64,000 nucleotides of DNA from Streptomyces canus (GCF_001514145.1 NZ_KQ948658.1:393430-457429); one strand, 5' to 3'. Counted from the first letter of the stretch, positions 11,051 through 19,672 are shown. Numbers and translations: made by a program. Notes: a model not told the origin generated them from the letters alone.

Positions 11051-11077
11051 GGCGCCCTTCCCTCCCGGAAGGGCGCC
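11051..11077 (+). terminator. Terminator after the MMPL gene
   Basis: GGCGCCCTTCC (11051-11061) and GGAAGGGCGCC (11067-11077) form a perfect 11-bp stem with a 5-base loop (CTCCC). TTCCTCC follows. It sits between the MMPL stop (11036) and the kinase GTG (11099). Confidence 0.85.
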
Positions 11078-11098
11078 TTCCTCCCCGAGGATGACACC

Positions 11099-12322
11099 GT
11101 GCACGAGACCACGAGGCCCCGGCTGGGGGACCGGATCATGGCGGCGGTCAACCGCGACCCGCGGACCGCCCCGCACGGCACCCGCAACGACGCGCTGCTC
11201 GCCGTCGTGCTGGCGGTGGCGGCCGTCTGCGCCGGCCTGTTCATCGACGACGGCCGCCGCCCGGACGCCCTCGGCTGGACGCTGCTGCTCGCCGCCCACG
11301 TGCCGCTCGTGTGGCGCCGCCGCCGTCCGCTGCTCGTACTGGCCGCGATGGTGGCGCTGATCGCGCCGTACCACGCCCTCGACAACAACCACGCGGCCCC
11401 CACCCTCGTCACCTACGTCGCCCTCTACACGGTCGCCGTCACCGGCCGCCCCCTGCGGACGGTCCTGACGGGCGCCGTCGTGCTGAGTGTCTCGCTGACC
11501 GTGATGCTCACCGTCAACGCCCACCGGGCCCTCGAACTGCTGCAGACCTCCGGCTGGATCATCGCGGTCCTCTTCTGCGGCATCGACGTCCGCTACTACC
11601 GCCAGTACGTCGCCTCCATCGTCGAGCGCGCCGTCCGCGCCGAACGCACCCGCGAGGAGGAGGCCCGCCGCCGGGTCGCCGAGGAACGTCTGCGGATCGC
11701 CCGTGACCTGCACGACCTGCTCGCCCACAGCATCACCCTGATCGGTGTCCAGACGTCCGTCGCCGCGCACGTCCTGGCGGCCGACCCCGAACGCCTCGAC
11801 CGGGAGGCGGTCGCCAAGTCCCTCGACGACATCGCCGATACCTGCCGGACCGCGCGCGGCGAACTCCGTACCACCCTGGAGGTGCTGCGCGAGCACGAGC
11901 ACGGCCTGTCCGACACCCGCGGCCCGCTGCCGGGCCTCGACGGCCTGCCCGACCTCGTCGCGGCGGCCCGGCTCTCGGGCGCCCGCGTCGAACAGGACCT
12001 GCGCATCCGTTCCGATCCGCCGCCCGCCGTCGGTGCCGCCGCCTACCGGATCGTCCAGGAGGCGCTCACCAACGCGGTCCGGCACGCGGGACCCGAACCC
12101 GCCGTACGCCTGAGGCTGTACGACGAACCGGGCGCCCTGCGGGTCTCGGTGACCGACGACGGCACCGGGCCCACCCCCGGCAACACCCCCGGCTTCGGGC
12201 TCGTCGGCATGCGGGAGCGGGCCCGCAGTGTCGGTGGCACACTCGACGCCGGACCACGCCCGGACGGCGGCTTCGAGGTGACGGCGGCGCTGCCGCTCAC
12301 CATGGGGGAGGGAACCGTATGA
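11099..12322 (+). CDS. Sensor histidine kinase (NarL/DesK type, HisKA_3)
   Basis: This 407-aa membrane kinase has an N-terminal block of about 5 hydrophobic segments (residues 30-160). A short coiled helix rich in E/R precedes the dimerisation domain with phospho-acceptor H205 in RDLHDLLAHS, typical of HisKA_3. A HATPase_c domain follows, with an N-box EALTNAVRHAG, DDGTG and GLVGMRERA. No periplasmic sensor domain is evident, so the membrane block itself is the sensor. GTG 11099 has GAGG 8 bases upstream. The last four bases overlap the start of the response regulator, so the pair is coupled. Confidence 0.9.
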   Translation: MHETTRPRLGDRIMAAVNRDPRTAPHGTRNDALLAVVLAVAAVCAGLFIDDGRRPDALGWTLLLAAHVPLVWRRRRPLLVLAAMVALIAPYHALDNNHAAPTLVTYVALYTVAVTGRPLRTVLTGAVVLSVSLTVMLTVNAHRALELLQTSGWIIAVLFCGIDVRYYRQYVASIVERAVRAERTREEEARRRVAEERLRIARDLHDLLAHSITLIGVQTSVAAHVLAADPERLDREAVAKSLDDIADTCRTARGELRTTLEVLREHEHGLSDTRGPLPGLDGLPDLVAAARLSGARVEQDLRIRSDPPPAVGAAAYRIVQEALTNAVRHAGPEPAVRLRLYDEPGALRVSVTDDGTGPTPGNTPGFGLVGMRERARSVGGTLDAGPRPDGGFEVTAALPLTMGEGTV

Positions 12323-12989
12323 CCATCCGCGTGCTGCTCGCCGACGACCAGACCCTGGTGCGGGCCGCGTTCGCCATGCTCGTCGAGTCGGCGCGGGACA
12401 TGGAGGTCGTCGGAGAGGCGGGCAGCGGACGGGAGGCCGTGGGGGCGGCCCGCGAAGTGCGACCCGACCTGGTGGTGATGGACATCCGCATGCCCGACCT
12501 GGACGGCATCGAGGCGACCCGGCTCATCGCGGCCGACGAGGAGCTCGCCGGGGTGCGGGTGCTGGTCCTGACCACCTACGACACCGACGAGAACATCGTC
12601 GAGGCGCTGCGCGCGGGCGCCTCAGGGTTCCTGGTGAAGGACACCCGGCCGGCCGAACTCCTCGACGCCATCCGCACGGTGGCGGCCGGCGAGGCGCTTC
12701 TCTCCCCAGGGCCGACGGCCCGGCTGATCGAGCGGTTCCGCGCAGCCCGTCGGTGCCGATGCCGGTGCCGGGCGGTGGGCCCGAGTGCCTCTCCGACCGG
12801 GAGCGCGAGGTGCTGGCGCTGGTCGCGCGTGGCCTGAACAACACCGAGATCGCCGAGGCCCTGGGCCTCAGTCCGCTCACCGCGAAGACCCACGTCAGCC
12901 GGATCATGGGGAAGCTGGGGGTGCGGGACCGGGCGCAACTGGTCATCGTGGCGTACGAGTCGGGGATGGTGACTCCGGGGACCCTGTAG
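12319..12989 (+). pseudogene. LuxR-type response regulator, frameshifted in the linker
   Basis: The first frame (12319 on) gives a complete receiver domain: DD near residues 9-10, phospho-acceptor D55 in VVMDIRMPD, and K in LVKDTRP. The frame is lost near 12737-12748 and would run to nonsense ending at 12837. The frame containing 12753 then gives an intact LuxR helix-turn-helix (CLSDREREVLALVARG, LSPLTAKTHVSRIM) ending at 12989. The combined length is 671 bases, and adding one base gives 223 codons, the normal size. A one-base deletion in TTCCGCGCAGCCC thus explains everything. It may be a real mutation, a sequencing error or, less likely, recoding. If real, the kinase lacks a functional output. 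Confidence 0.85.
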
Positions 12990-12992
12990 AGC

Positions 12993-13928
12993 TCAGAGCA
13001 GCCCGGCCCCGGCCAGGAATTCGCCCACCCGCGCCACCTCCGCCTCCGACAACGGCACCTGCGGCTCCGCCGTCGCCGGGCAGTCGATCACGCCCCGCAG
13101 ATACAGGGCCGCCTTGAAGGCGCCGAGCGCCGACGACGATGCGCCCATGCGGGCCCGGTCGCCCACGCCCACCATGCCGAACAGGGCGCACAGCCGCTCC
13201 TGTTCGGCGCGGGCCGCCTCCCGGTCACCCGCGCGGAACAGGCGGTCGAGACGGACGTATCCCTCGGGGTCGACGTTGGCCAGACCGGGCACCGCCCCGT
13301 CCGCGCCGACGGCCAGGGCCGCGTCGACGAAGAGTTCGGAGCCGGTCAGGGCACTGAACCCGGTGATGTCGGGGTGGGCGCAGGCGCCGGAGGCGACCGT
13401 GCGGAAGCCGGCGAGGTCTCCGCTGGAGTCCTTGAGGCCGGCCAGGACGCCGTCGGCGGCCAGGTCCAGGACCACGTCCGCGGGAAGCTTGGTGTGGACA
13501 CCGCTCGGCAGGTCGTACGCGATGACCGGCACCGGGCTGCCGGCCGCGACCAGCCGGTAGTGGCGGGCGATCTCCACCGGGTGGGTACTGGCGTAGAACG
13601 GGGCGGTGACGACCACCGCGTCGGCGCCCGCCGCCGTCACCGCCCGCACATGGTCCAGGACCCGGGCCGTCGTCATGTCGATCACCCCGGCCAGCACGGG
13701 CAGCCGGCCCCCGACGTGTCCGGCCACCGTCTCCACCACCAGCCTGCGCTGGGCGTCCGTCAGGAAGGCCGCCTCGGACGACGTACCGAGCACGAACAGC
13801 CCGTGCACCCCGCCCGCGACCAGATGGTCGACGAGCCTGAGCAGCGAGGGGACGTCCACCTCGCGGTCCGGTGTCAGGGGCGTGCAGACGGGCGGGACGA
13901 CACCGGTCAGCGGGGCGGGAAGGGTCAT
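12993..13928 (-). CDS. Dihydrodipicolinate synthase/N-acetylneuraminate lyase family aldolase
   Basis: This 311-aa class I aldolase with a TIM barrel has Schiff-base lysine K166 in GLKDSSGDL. Catalytic Tyr138 lies in VIAYDLPSG, and the carboxylate-binding loop is GTSSEAAF (equivalent to GTTGE). The family includes dapA, sialic-acid lyase and sugar-acid aldolases. The Glu-Ala loop variation and lack of lysine-pathway neighbours argue against the housekeeping DapA. The likely reaction is pyruvate-dependent aldol cleavage of an unknown 2-oxo acid. ATG 13928 has GAGGAG upstream. It converges with the response regulator, separated by 3 bases. Confidence 0.8.
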   Translation of the reverse strand: MTLPAPLTGVVPPVCTPLTPDREVDVPSLLRLVDHLVAGGVHGLFVLGTSSEAAFLTDAQRRLVVETVAGHVGGRLPVLAGVIDMTTARVLDHVRAVTAAGADAVVVTAPFYASTHPVEIARHYRLVAAGSPVPVIAYDLPSGVHTKLPADVVLDLAADGVLAGLKDSSGDLAGFRTVASGACAHPDITGFSALTGSELFVDAALAVGADGAVPGLANVDPEGYVRLDRLFRAGDREAARAEQERLCALFGMVGVGDRARMGASSSALGAFKAALYLRGVIDCPATAEPQVPLSEAEVARVGEFLAGAGLL

Positions 13929-13976
13929 CGGGGCTCCTCGGGATCGGCCGTCCGCTGATCCTCCCGCACAGGGTGA

Positions 13977-14005
13977 GGGGGCGCCGACCCCTGTACGGCG
14001 CCCCC
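13977..14005 (-). terminator. Terminator of the sigma-factor operon
   Basis: GGGGGCGCCG (13977-13986) and CGGCGCCCCC (13996-14005) form a 10-bp perfect stem with a 9-base loop. It is 18 bases downstream of the stop codon of the minus-strand membrane protein gene at 14023. Confidence 0.8.
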
Positions 14006-14022
14006 CGTCGCGAGCCGCCTCG

Positions 14023-14943
14023 CTACTGCACCTGCTGGTACGTCTTGTCCTCGTCGGAGTCGTAGATCAGCTTGCCGCCCTTGTCGTAGCCCTTGATGTG
14101 CGGGTTCCTGGTGACCTGCTGGGTCAGGGTGCCGGCGGCGACGAACCAGCCGTGGTCGAGGACGGCCTCGCTGCCGACGCCGCCGTAGGAGACGGTCACC
14201 TTGGCCACCGTCGGATCCACCGTGCCGATGAAGCCCCAGCTGAACGGCAGTTTCCAGTTGCCCTTGTTCAGGAACGACTGCTGGTAGAGCTTGTTGCCGT
14301 TCATGTCGGCCAGCACCGGCGGGGAGTCCGGCTGCCGGTCGCTGCCGCCGCTGTAGTTGAGCCCGGAGGCGACGCCGCCCTTGATGTTGCAGACCAGCCG
14401 GACCTCCGACGGCTTCTCCTGCACGGCGACCACGAAGACGCCGTCACCGGGCGAGTTGAGGTCACCGGTGCTCTTCAGCGCCAGGATGATCCGGTAGTCG
14501 TCGGCCTTGCCCAGGTTCAAGTCGCGGGCGCCCATGGCGACGTTCTTCCGGTGTTCGGCGATGCAGTTGTCCAGTCCCTCCACGGCCTGCTCCCGTGTGA
14601 TCCCGTCCCGCAGCTGCCCCGCCGTGGCCGGTCCCGCGGGTCCACTGGGCGTGGGGGAGGGGGTGGGAGTGGGAGTGGATGTCGGCGTGGCGCTCGCGGA
14701 CGCCGTCGGTGTCGTCGCCGTGTCGGCCGTCCCCGTGCCCCCGCCGCCCGCCGCGAACGCCCCCACCGGCACCGCGGCCAGGGTCGCCAGGACCGCCCCG
14801 GCCACGGCCACCCGGCGGCGCCGCTCGACCACGCCCTGGCGGCGGATCTGCGGATAGGGCACCGGCGACGGCCGGATCGTGTACGCGTCCTCGGAGAGCA
14901 ACTCTCGCAGCTGCTCCTCGAAGTCCCGCTCCTCTTCGCTCAT
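14023..14943 (-). CDS. Single-pass membrane protein co-transcribed with ECF sigma factor
   Basis: This 306-aa protein has a charged cytoplasmic N-terminus of about 45 residues (DFEEQLRELLSEDAYTI). One transmembrane helix (residues about 45-65, after RRRR) is followed by a Pro/Thr/Ser linker and an extracytoplasmic domain of about 200 residues with no recognised fold. Its ATG overlaps the sigma-factor stop (ATGA). Proteins in this position behind SigE-family sigma factors are often regarded as anti-sigma or signal-receiving partners. No zinc-binding ZAS motif is visible, so direct sigma binding is inference. Confidence 0.6.
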   Translation of the reverse strand: MSEEERDFEEQLRELLSEDAYTIRPSPVPYPQIRRQGVVERRRRVAVAGAVLATLAAVPVGAFAAGGGGTGTADTATTPTASASATPTSTPTPTPSPTPSGPAGPATAGQLRDGITREQAVEGLDNCIAEHRKNVAMGARDLNLGKADDYRIILALKSTGDLNSPGDGVFVVAVQEKPSEVRLVCNIKGGVASGLNYSGGSDRQPDSPPVLADMNGNKLYQQSFLNKGNWKLPFSWGFIGTVDPTVAKVTVSYGGVGSEAVLDHGWFVAAGTLTQQVTRNPHIKGYDKGGKLIYDSDEDKTYQQVQ

Positions 14944-15467
14944 TTCGTGCCTCCCTGCGGGGCGCGGTCCATGACCTGCGCGAGCCCCGGATACGTACGC
15001 AACTTCGCCAGCCCCTTGGACGCCTGGCTCTTGACCGTGCCCGGGGAGCAGCCGAGCACCTCGGCGACCTCCGCCTCCGACAGGTCCTCCCAGTACCGCA
15101 TGACGACCACCGCCCGCTGCCGGGGCGGCAGCCCGGCCAACGCGCCCAACAGCACCCCGCGCTCCTCGACCCGCGCCACGGCCTCGTCCCGCCCCGCCCG
15201 CTCCGGCGGCGCGTCGGTCAGCGACTCCTTCACGCGCCGCTTGCGGAAGCGGTCACTGTTGCAGGTGACGAGCATCCGCCGGACGTATGCCTCCGGGTTG
15301 TCGCTGCCCGACACGCGCCGCCAGGAGCGGTACGCCTTCGCCAGCGCCGTCTGCGTCAGGTCCTCGGCGTGATGGGCGTCGCCGGTGAGCAGATAGGCGG
15401 TCCGCACGAGGTGCGACCACCTGGCTCTGACGAATTCCTGGAACCGATCCTCTTGTTCGGCCTGCAT
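14940..15467 (-). CDS. SigE-family ECF RNA polymerase sigma factor
   Basis: This 175-aa sigma-70 factor has only regions 2 and 4. Region 2 contains RTAYLLTGDAHHAEDLTQTALAKAY with core-binding and -10 recognition residues. Region 4 contains LPPRQRAVVVMRYWEDLSEAEVAEVLGCSPGTVKSQ with its helix-turn-helix. The start at 15467 (MQAEQEDRF) has GAGGGAGGG about 8 bases upstream, and longer in-frame extension is not supported. It forms an operon with the membrane protein at 14023. The regulon is unknown, and autoregulation is likely for this class. It is divergent from the phosphatase-like gene at 15549. Confidence 0.92.
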   Translation of the reverse strand: MQAEQEDRFQEFVRARWSHLVRTAYLLTGDAHHAEDLTQTALAKAYRSWRRVSGSDNPEAYVRRMLVTCNSDRFRKRRVKESLTDAPPERAGRDEAVARVEERGVLLGALAGLPPRQRAVVVMRYWEDLSEAEVAEVLGCSPGTVKSQASKGLAKLRTYPGLAQVMDRAPQGGTK

Positions 15468-15548
15468 CAAGCACCCTCCCTCGCCCACCAGACCACGGTG
15501 GGGGCGGATTCGGTTGCCCGGGCGTCGATGACAGGTTCGAATGGGGTC

Positions 15549-15986
15549 ATGAACGGGTGGGACGAACAGGGACCCGGTGTCCTCCGGCTGCCGTCCGGAC
15601 GCCTGGTACGGGGCCGGGGCCTGCGGCACGCGCTGGACCCGGACACGCCGAGACCGTCGTACGGAATCTATCTGCTCGGCGGCAGCCCGCCGGAGGTTCC
15701 CTGGACCTCCCACTGGCTCCGCTGGCCGGACTTCCGGCTGCCGGCGGACCGGGAGGAGTGCCGCACGGTACTGACGGAGGCATGGCGGCGGACCGCCGAG
15801 GAACGGGTCGAGATCGCCTGCGGAGGCGGCCGCGGCCGCACCGGAACGGCCCTGGCCTGCCTGGCGGTTCTGGACGGCGTGCCCCCGGAGAGGGCGGTGG
15901 CCTACGTCCGGGAGCACTACGACCGACGGGCGGTGGAGACGCCGTGGCAGCGCCGGTACGTCAGGCGGTTCCGGCCGGTCGGGTGA
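15549..15986 (+). CDS. Protein-tyrosine-phosphatase-like protein (CX5R loop)
   Basis: This 145-aa soluble protein carries the cysteine phosphatase loop: IACGGGRGRTGT gives Cys-x5-Arg followed by Thr-Gly. The canonical His before the cysteine is Ala here, a known variation in dual-specificity-like enzymes. A W/D-containing segment (HWLRWPDFRLPAD) upstream could supply the general acid Asp. The C-terminal helix is YVREHYDRRAVETPWQRR. The function may be dephosphorylation of a protein or a small phosphate. The 3' end overlaps the convergent beta-lactamase by 26 bases. Confidence 0.7.
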   Translation: MNGWDEQGPGVLRLPSGRLVRGRGLRHALDPDTPRPSYGIYLLGGSPPEVPWTSHWLRWPDFRLPADREECRTVLTEAWRRTAEERVEIACGGGRGRTGTALACLAVLDGVPPERAVAYVREHYDRRAVETPWQRRYVRRFRPVG

Positions 15987-16857
15987 GGGTGTCGGCGACC
16001 GCCCGCGCCGCGTCGGCGACCAGCGCGTCGTCGCGTACGGCGTCCTGCGCGGGCATCGTCGACAGCACGGCCAGGACGATCGGGTCGCCGTCGTCGGTCC
16101 AGACCACGCCCACGTCGTTGGCGGTTCCGTAGGAGCCGCTGCCCGTCTTGTCGGCGATCGTCCACGTCTTCGGCAGTCCCGCGTGGAAGCGGTCCACGCT
16201 GGTCGTGTTGTTCAGCAGCCAGTGCGTGAGCAGCTCACGGTCCCGGCGGTTCAGCGCGTCGCCGAGGACCAGTCGGCCGTAGGTGCGACCGATGGCGTAC
16301 GGGCTCGTCGTGTCCGTGCGCCGCCACGGCTCGGCGGTGTTGAGCTCGGGCTCCCAGCGGTCGAGGCGGGTCACCCGGTCGCCGAGGGAGCGGGCGAAGC
16401 GGGTGATCGCGGTGGGGCCGCCGAGTTCGCGCAGGAGGAGGTTGCCGGCCGCGTTGTCGCTGTGGGTGATGGCCACCTCGGCGAGCTCGGCGATCGTCAT
16501 GCCCTCCGCTAGATGCGCGGCCGTCTGGTCCGAGCCCGGGATCACCAGGTCGTCCTCGGTGTAGTGGATCCGGCGGGCGAGGACCTCGCCGTCGCGGTCC
16601 AGGTCGCGCAGGACGGCGGCGGCCGCGAGGGACTTGAACAGGGAGCACATCGGGAAGCGCTCGCCGGCCCGGAAGCGGACGGACCGCTTGGTGGCGAGGT
16701 GGTGGGCGAAGACGCCGAGCCGGGCGTCGTACCGCTCTTCCAGCGCGCGCAGACGGGCGGTGACGTCGTCGGCGGCGTACGCGGTCGTGCCGGTCAGGAC
16801 GGTGGCCGTGCCGGCGGCCAGGAGGGCGCGGCGGGACAGTTTTCCGGAGCCTAAGAT
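15961..16857 (-). CDS. Class A beta-lactamase with Tat-type signal and non-canonical start
   Basis: This is a serine beta-lactamase (about 298 aa if read from 16857) that hydrolyses beta-lactams outside the membrane. Catalytic motifs are complete: S72-L-F-K75, S133-D-N135, E169-P-E-L-N173 and K237-T-G. The N-terminal segment SRRALLAAG followed by a hydrophobic run and AYAAD looks like a twin-arginine signal with a cleavage site. No ATG, GTG or TTG lies in frame between the upstream TGA and the catalytic ATG at 16650, which would remove the signal and part of the fold. An AAGGAG site is 6 bases before an ATC at 16857, so initiation at AUC, or loss of the start by mutation, is likely. Codon 2 is TTA, the rare bldA codon. 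Confidence 0.8.
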   Translation of the reverse strand: MLGSGKLSRRALLAAGTATVLTGTTAYAADDVTARLRALEERYDARLGVFAHHLATKRSVRFRAGERFPMCSLFKSLAAAAVLRDLDRDGEVLARRIHYTEDDLVIPGSDQTAAHLAEGMTIAELAEVAITHSDNAAGNLLLRELGGPTAITRFARSLGDRVTRLDRWEPELNTAEPWRRTDTTSPYAIGRTYGRLVLGDALNRRDRELLTHWLLNNTTSVDRFHAGLPKTWTIADKTGSGSYGTANDVGVVWTDDGDPIVLAVLSTMPAQDAVRDDALVADAARAVADTLTRPAGTA

Positions 16858-17001
16858 CTTTCTCTCCTTCGCTCGGGGACAGCGGTCGATCTCGTCGGTT
16901 CACTTCTCGTCAATGATCGACGTCCGCGGTCATCCCTTGGTTGCACCTCCGTAGACCATCGGCGGACGGACAGGCCCGTCCGCGGCCGACACAGTGGCGG
17001 C

Positions 17002-18123
17002 ATGGAGAAGACAACGGGGATCAACCGGGCACAGTTTCTCGCCGGGGCCGCTGCCGTGGGGGCCGCGGCGCTCCTGCCCGCGGGACGGGCCGATGCGAAG
17101 GGACGCCGGCAAGGACTCACCCGTCACGGCGTCGTCTACACCGTCGGCGAGGGCGAGACCCCCGCCACCGCCTGGAACGCCGCCCGCATGCGCGCCGACG
17201 TCCGCGCCATCCGCGACGACCTGCACGCCGACACCCTCGACGTCACCGGCGACGGCGTCGAACGCCTCACCGCCACCGCCGCCGAGGCCGCCGAACGCGG
17301 GCTGCACGTCTGGCTCCAGCCGACCCTCGGGGACGTCCCGCGGCGGGACATCCTCGACCATCTCGCCGAGTGCGGCCGGTTCGCGGAGCGGCTGCGCCGG
17401 CAGGGTGCGAGCGTCGAGCTCAGCGTGGGCTGCGAGTTCTGGCTGTTCGTGCCGGGGATCCTGCCGGGGGACACGGTCCTGGAGCGCGTCGAGAACCGGA
17501 TGAAGGGCAGCTTCGACCCGGTGCGGATGCAGCGCGAGCTGGACCGCTTCACCGCGAAGGCGGCCGAGGTGGGCCGCTCGGTCTTCCACGGCCGTCTCAG
17601 TTACGCCGCCGCCCAGGACGACGAGGTCGACTGGAACCTGTTCGACGTGGTCGGCATCGACTACTACTCCTCCTTCCGCCGACCACGGGACTACGTAAGG
17701 GAGTTGCGGCAGTACCTGCGCCGGGGCAAGCCGGTCGCCATCACCGAGTTCGGCACCTGCGCCTTCGTGGGCGCCCCCGAGGCGGGCGGTATGGGCTGGA
17801 ACATCGTCGACTACGACAAGAACCCGCCGGAGATCAGGGGAGACGTCGTCCGCAGCGAGCACACCCAGGCCGTCCATCTCACCCAACTCCTCGACGTCTT
17901 CGAGTCGATGGGCCTCTATGCGGCGATGGCCTTCGAGTTCCTCACCGCCGACGCCCCCCATCGCCCCGACGACCCCCGCCACGACCTCGACATGGCGAGC
18001 TACGGCATCGCCAAGGCGGTCAAGGACCGCCCCGACGACCCGCGTTCGGACTGGCACTGGGAACCGAAGGAGGCGTTCCACGCGCTGGCCCGCCGGTACG
18101 GAAGGTGCGCTCACTCGCAGTAG
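17002..18123 (+). CDS. Secreted TIM-barrel hydrolase-like protein
   Basis: This 373-aa protein has an N-terminal export signal of about 30 residues (hydrophobic AGAAAVGAAALLPAG, then ADA). The body reads like a clan-A glycoside hydrolase barrel. VWLQPTLGD, GCEFWLFVPG, FDVVGIDYYS and VAITEFGTCAF with E249 sit in the place of the catalytic nucleophile on beta-strand 7. The usual Asn-Glu acid/base pair on strand 4 is not obvious (CEFWLF is the nearest). It could be a polysaccharide-acting enzyme or a catalytically altered relative. It is divergent from the beta-lactamase and overlaps the convergent S33 peptidase gene by 13 bases. Confidence 0.55.
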   Translation: MEKTTGINRAQFLAGAAAVGAAALLPAGRADAKGRRQGLTRHGVVYTVGEGETPATAWNAARMRADVRAIRDDLHADTLDVTGDGVERLTATAAEAAERGLHVWLQPTLGDVPRRDILDHLAECGRFAERLRRQGASVELSVGCEFWLFVPGILPGDTVLERVENRMKGSFDPVRMQRELDRFTAKAAEVGRSVFHGRLSYAAAQDDEVDWNLFDVVGIDYYSSFRRPRDYVRELRQYLRRGKPVAITEFGTCAFVGAPEAGGMGWNIVDYDKNPPEIRGDVVRSEHTQAVHLTQLLDVFESMGLYAAMAFEFLTADAPHRPDDPRHDLDMASYGIAKAVKDRPDDPRSDWHWEPKEAFHALARRYGRCAHSQ

Positions 18124-19592
18124 AGGTCCGCGGCCGGCCGCTTGCCCGTGGCCAGGAAGCGGGACACGGTCGCGTCACCGCACGCGGTGCCGTTGTCGAG
18201 GTAGGCGTCGTGGCCGGTGGAGTCGTTGGTGACCATGACGGCACGCCCGCCGAGCGCCTCGCGGAGCTTGAGGGCACCGCTGAGCGGGGTGGCCACGTCC
18301 CGTTCGTTCTGCACCATCAGGACGTTGGCGGGACCGCGGTCGGTGACGTGCACCGGTGCCTCCCTCGGCTCCCACGGCCAGGCGGCGCACGGCATCGCGT
18401 TCCTCGGCATGCCCCCGGTCAGCGGGTACTTCGCGCGGCTCTCGGCCACGCCCTTGCGGTAGATCTCCGGGTCGCTCGGCCAGTCGGCGTCGTTGCAGAT
18501 GGTGGCGGCGGCGACCGCGGTGACGTTCTGCAGGACGGCCTCGGGCGGCCCCGCCGGCGCGGGCGGCACGGTGCCCTGCTGCGCGGCGCGGATCAGCCGG
18601 GTCAGTGCCGGGTAGTCGTCGGGGTCGTAGAAGGAGTCGAGCATCGACTGGCGCAGGACGTTGCCGTTGAGTTCCGCCGGGTTGGCGCCCGGCCAGGGGA
18701 TCGGCTCCCGGTCGAGACGGGCGGCGAGGCCGAGGAAGAGCGGGCGCACCTCGGCGGCCGTGTCGGCGAGGCGGTCCGGATTGCCGGGCGCGGAGGCCCA
18801 CTTGGCGAACTCCGGGAAGTTGTCCTCGGCGCCCCGCTCGAACGCGGCGAGCCAGGCGCGCTCCGCGAGGACGGGGTCGGGGTGGTCGTTGCTGTCCAGG
18901 ACCACGCGGTCGGTGCGCTGCGGGAACAACTGGAGGTAGGCGGCGCCGACATAGGTGCCGTAGGACACGCCCCACGCGGACACCTTGCGCTCGCCGAGCG
19001 CGGCGCGCACGCGGTCGAGGTCGCGGGCCTCGTTGAGCGTACTGATGTGCCGGATGAGCGCGCCGCCGTTGCGCGCGCAGGCGTCGGCCATGCGCTTCCC
19101 CGCGGCCATGGTCGCGTCGACGGAGCCGTCCGGGGCGGGCCAGGGCAGCAGGGTCGTCCGGGCCAGGTCCCGCTGCTCCAGCCCGCAGTCGACGGCCGTC
19201 GAGGGCGCCATCCCGCGCGGCGCGAACCCGATCAGGTCATAGGCGTCCCGCACGGACTGCGGCAGCTTCTGCCCCTTCCTGGACGGGTCGTTCATGCTGT
19301 CACCACCGGGTCCGCCGGGGATCAGCAGCAGGGCACCGCGCCGGGCGTCCGGATTCTCGCTGCGGATACGGGAGACGGCGATCTCGATCTGCGGGCCGTC
19401 CGGGTCGGCGTAGTCCATGGGCACGGAGACGGTCGCGCACCGCTGACGCGGATCGAGACCGCTGCCCTCGCACGTGGTCCACTTCAGCGCCTGGGCGCCG
19501 GAGGAGGCGGAGGCGGACAGCGGGGTCAGGACACCGAAGACGACACCCGAGGCGGCGGCGATCAGGGCGAGGCTTTTCGTCATCTGCTTCAT
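18111..19592 (-). CDS. Secreted alpha/beta-hydrolase, S33-type tripeptidyl aminopeptidase
   Basis: This 493-aa exported hydrolase has a signal peptide (KSLALIAAASGVVFGV ... SASAS). The oxyanion region is LLIPGGPGG. The nucleophile elbow is GVSYGTY with S210. The acid Asp lies in NERDVATP and the catalytic His in STGHDAY. A lid region sits between, and a C-terminal TAP-like domain ends in DLYCE, with Cys pairs as in Streptomyces tripeptidyl aminopeptidases (SlpD/E/Tap type). It probably trims tripeptides from secreted proteins or peptides. The ATG at 19592 is chosen over the next Met (19583). A perfect 28-bp palindrome lies 53 bases upstream. Confidence 0.88.
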   Translation of the reverse strand: MKQMTKSLALIAAASGVVFGVLTPLSASASSGAQALKWTTCEGSGLDPRQRCATVSVPMDYADPDGPQIEIAVSRIRSENPDARRGALLLIPGGPGGDSMNDPSRKGQKLPQSVRDAYDLIGFAPRGMAPSTAVDCGLEQRDLARTTLLPWPAPDGSVDATMAAGKRMADACARNGGALIRHISTLNEARDLDRVRAALGERKVSAWGVSYGTYVGAAYLQLFPQRTDRVVLDSNDHPDPVLAERAWLAAFERGAEDNFPEFAKWASAPGNPDRLADTAAEVRPLFLGLAARLDREPIPWPGANPAELNGNVLRQSMLDSFYDPDDYPALTRLIRAAQQGTVPPAPAGPPEAVLQNVTAVAAATICNDADWPSDPEIYRKGVAESRAKYPLTGGMPRNAMPCAAWPWEPREAPVHVTDRGPANVLMVQNERDVATPLSGALKLREALGGRAVMVTNDSTGHDAYLDNGTACGDATVSRFLATGKRPAADLYCE

Positions 19593-19644
19593 GGCAGGAG
19601 CCTCGCGGATCGAGCGCCACGACCCCATCCGGTCAACTGCCCGA

Positions 19645-19672
19645 TCCCCAGGGGGGTTTACCCCCCTGGGGA
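19645..19672. promoter_or_regulatory. 28-bp perfect palindrome between S33 peptidase and DAAO genes
   Basis: TCCCCAGGGGGGT (19645-19657) and ACCCCCCTGGGGA (19660-19672) are exact inverses separated by TT. The site is in a divergent intergenic region, 53 bases from the peptidase start and 110 from the oxidase start. Both flanking genes point away, so it is unlikely to be a terminator. An operator shared by both promoters is the simplest reading. A degenerate half, CACCCGCCCCAGGGGTG, follows nearby at about 19684-19700. Confidence 0.55.

Noticed and set aside
9551..11098. In-frame N-terminal extension of the histidine kinase through the MMPL gene
   Set aside because: The extension crosses the MMPL coding region and its terminator. 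GTG 11099 has a proper ribosome-binding site.
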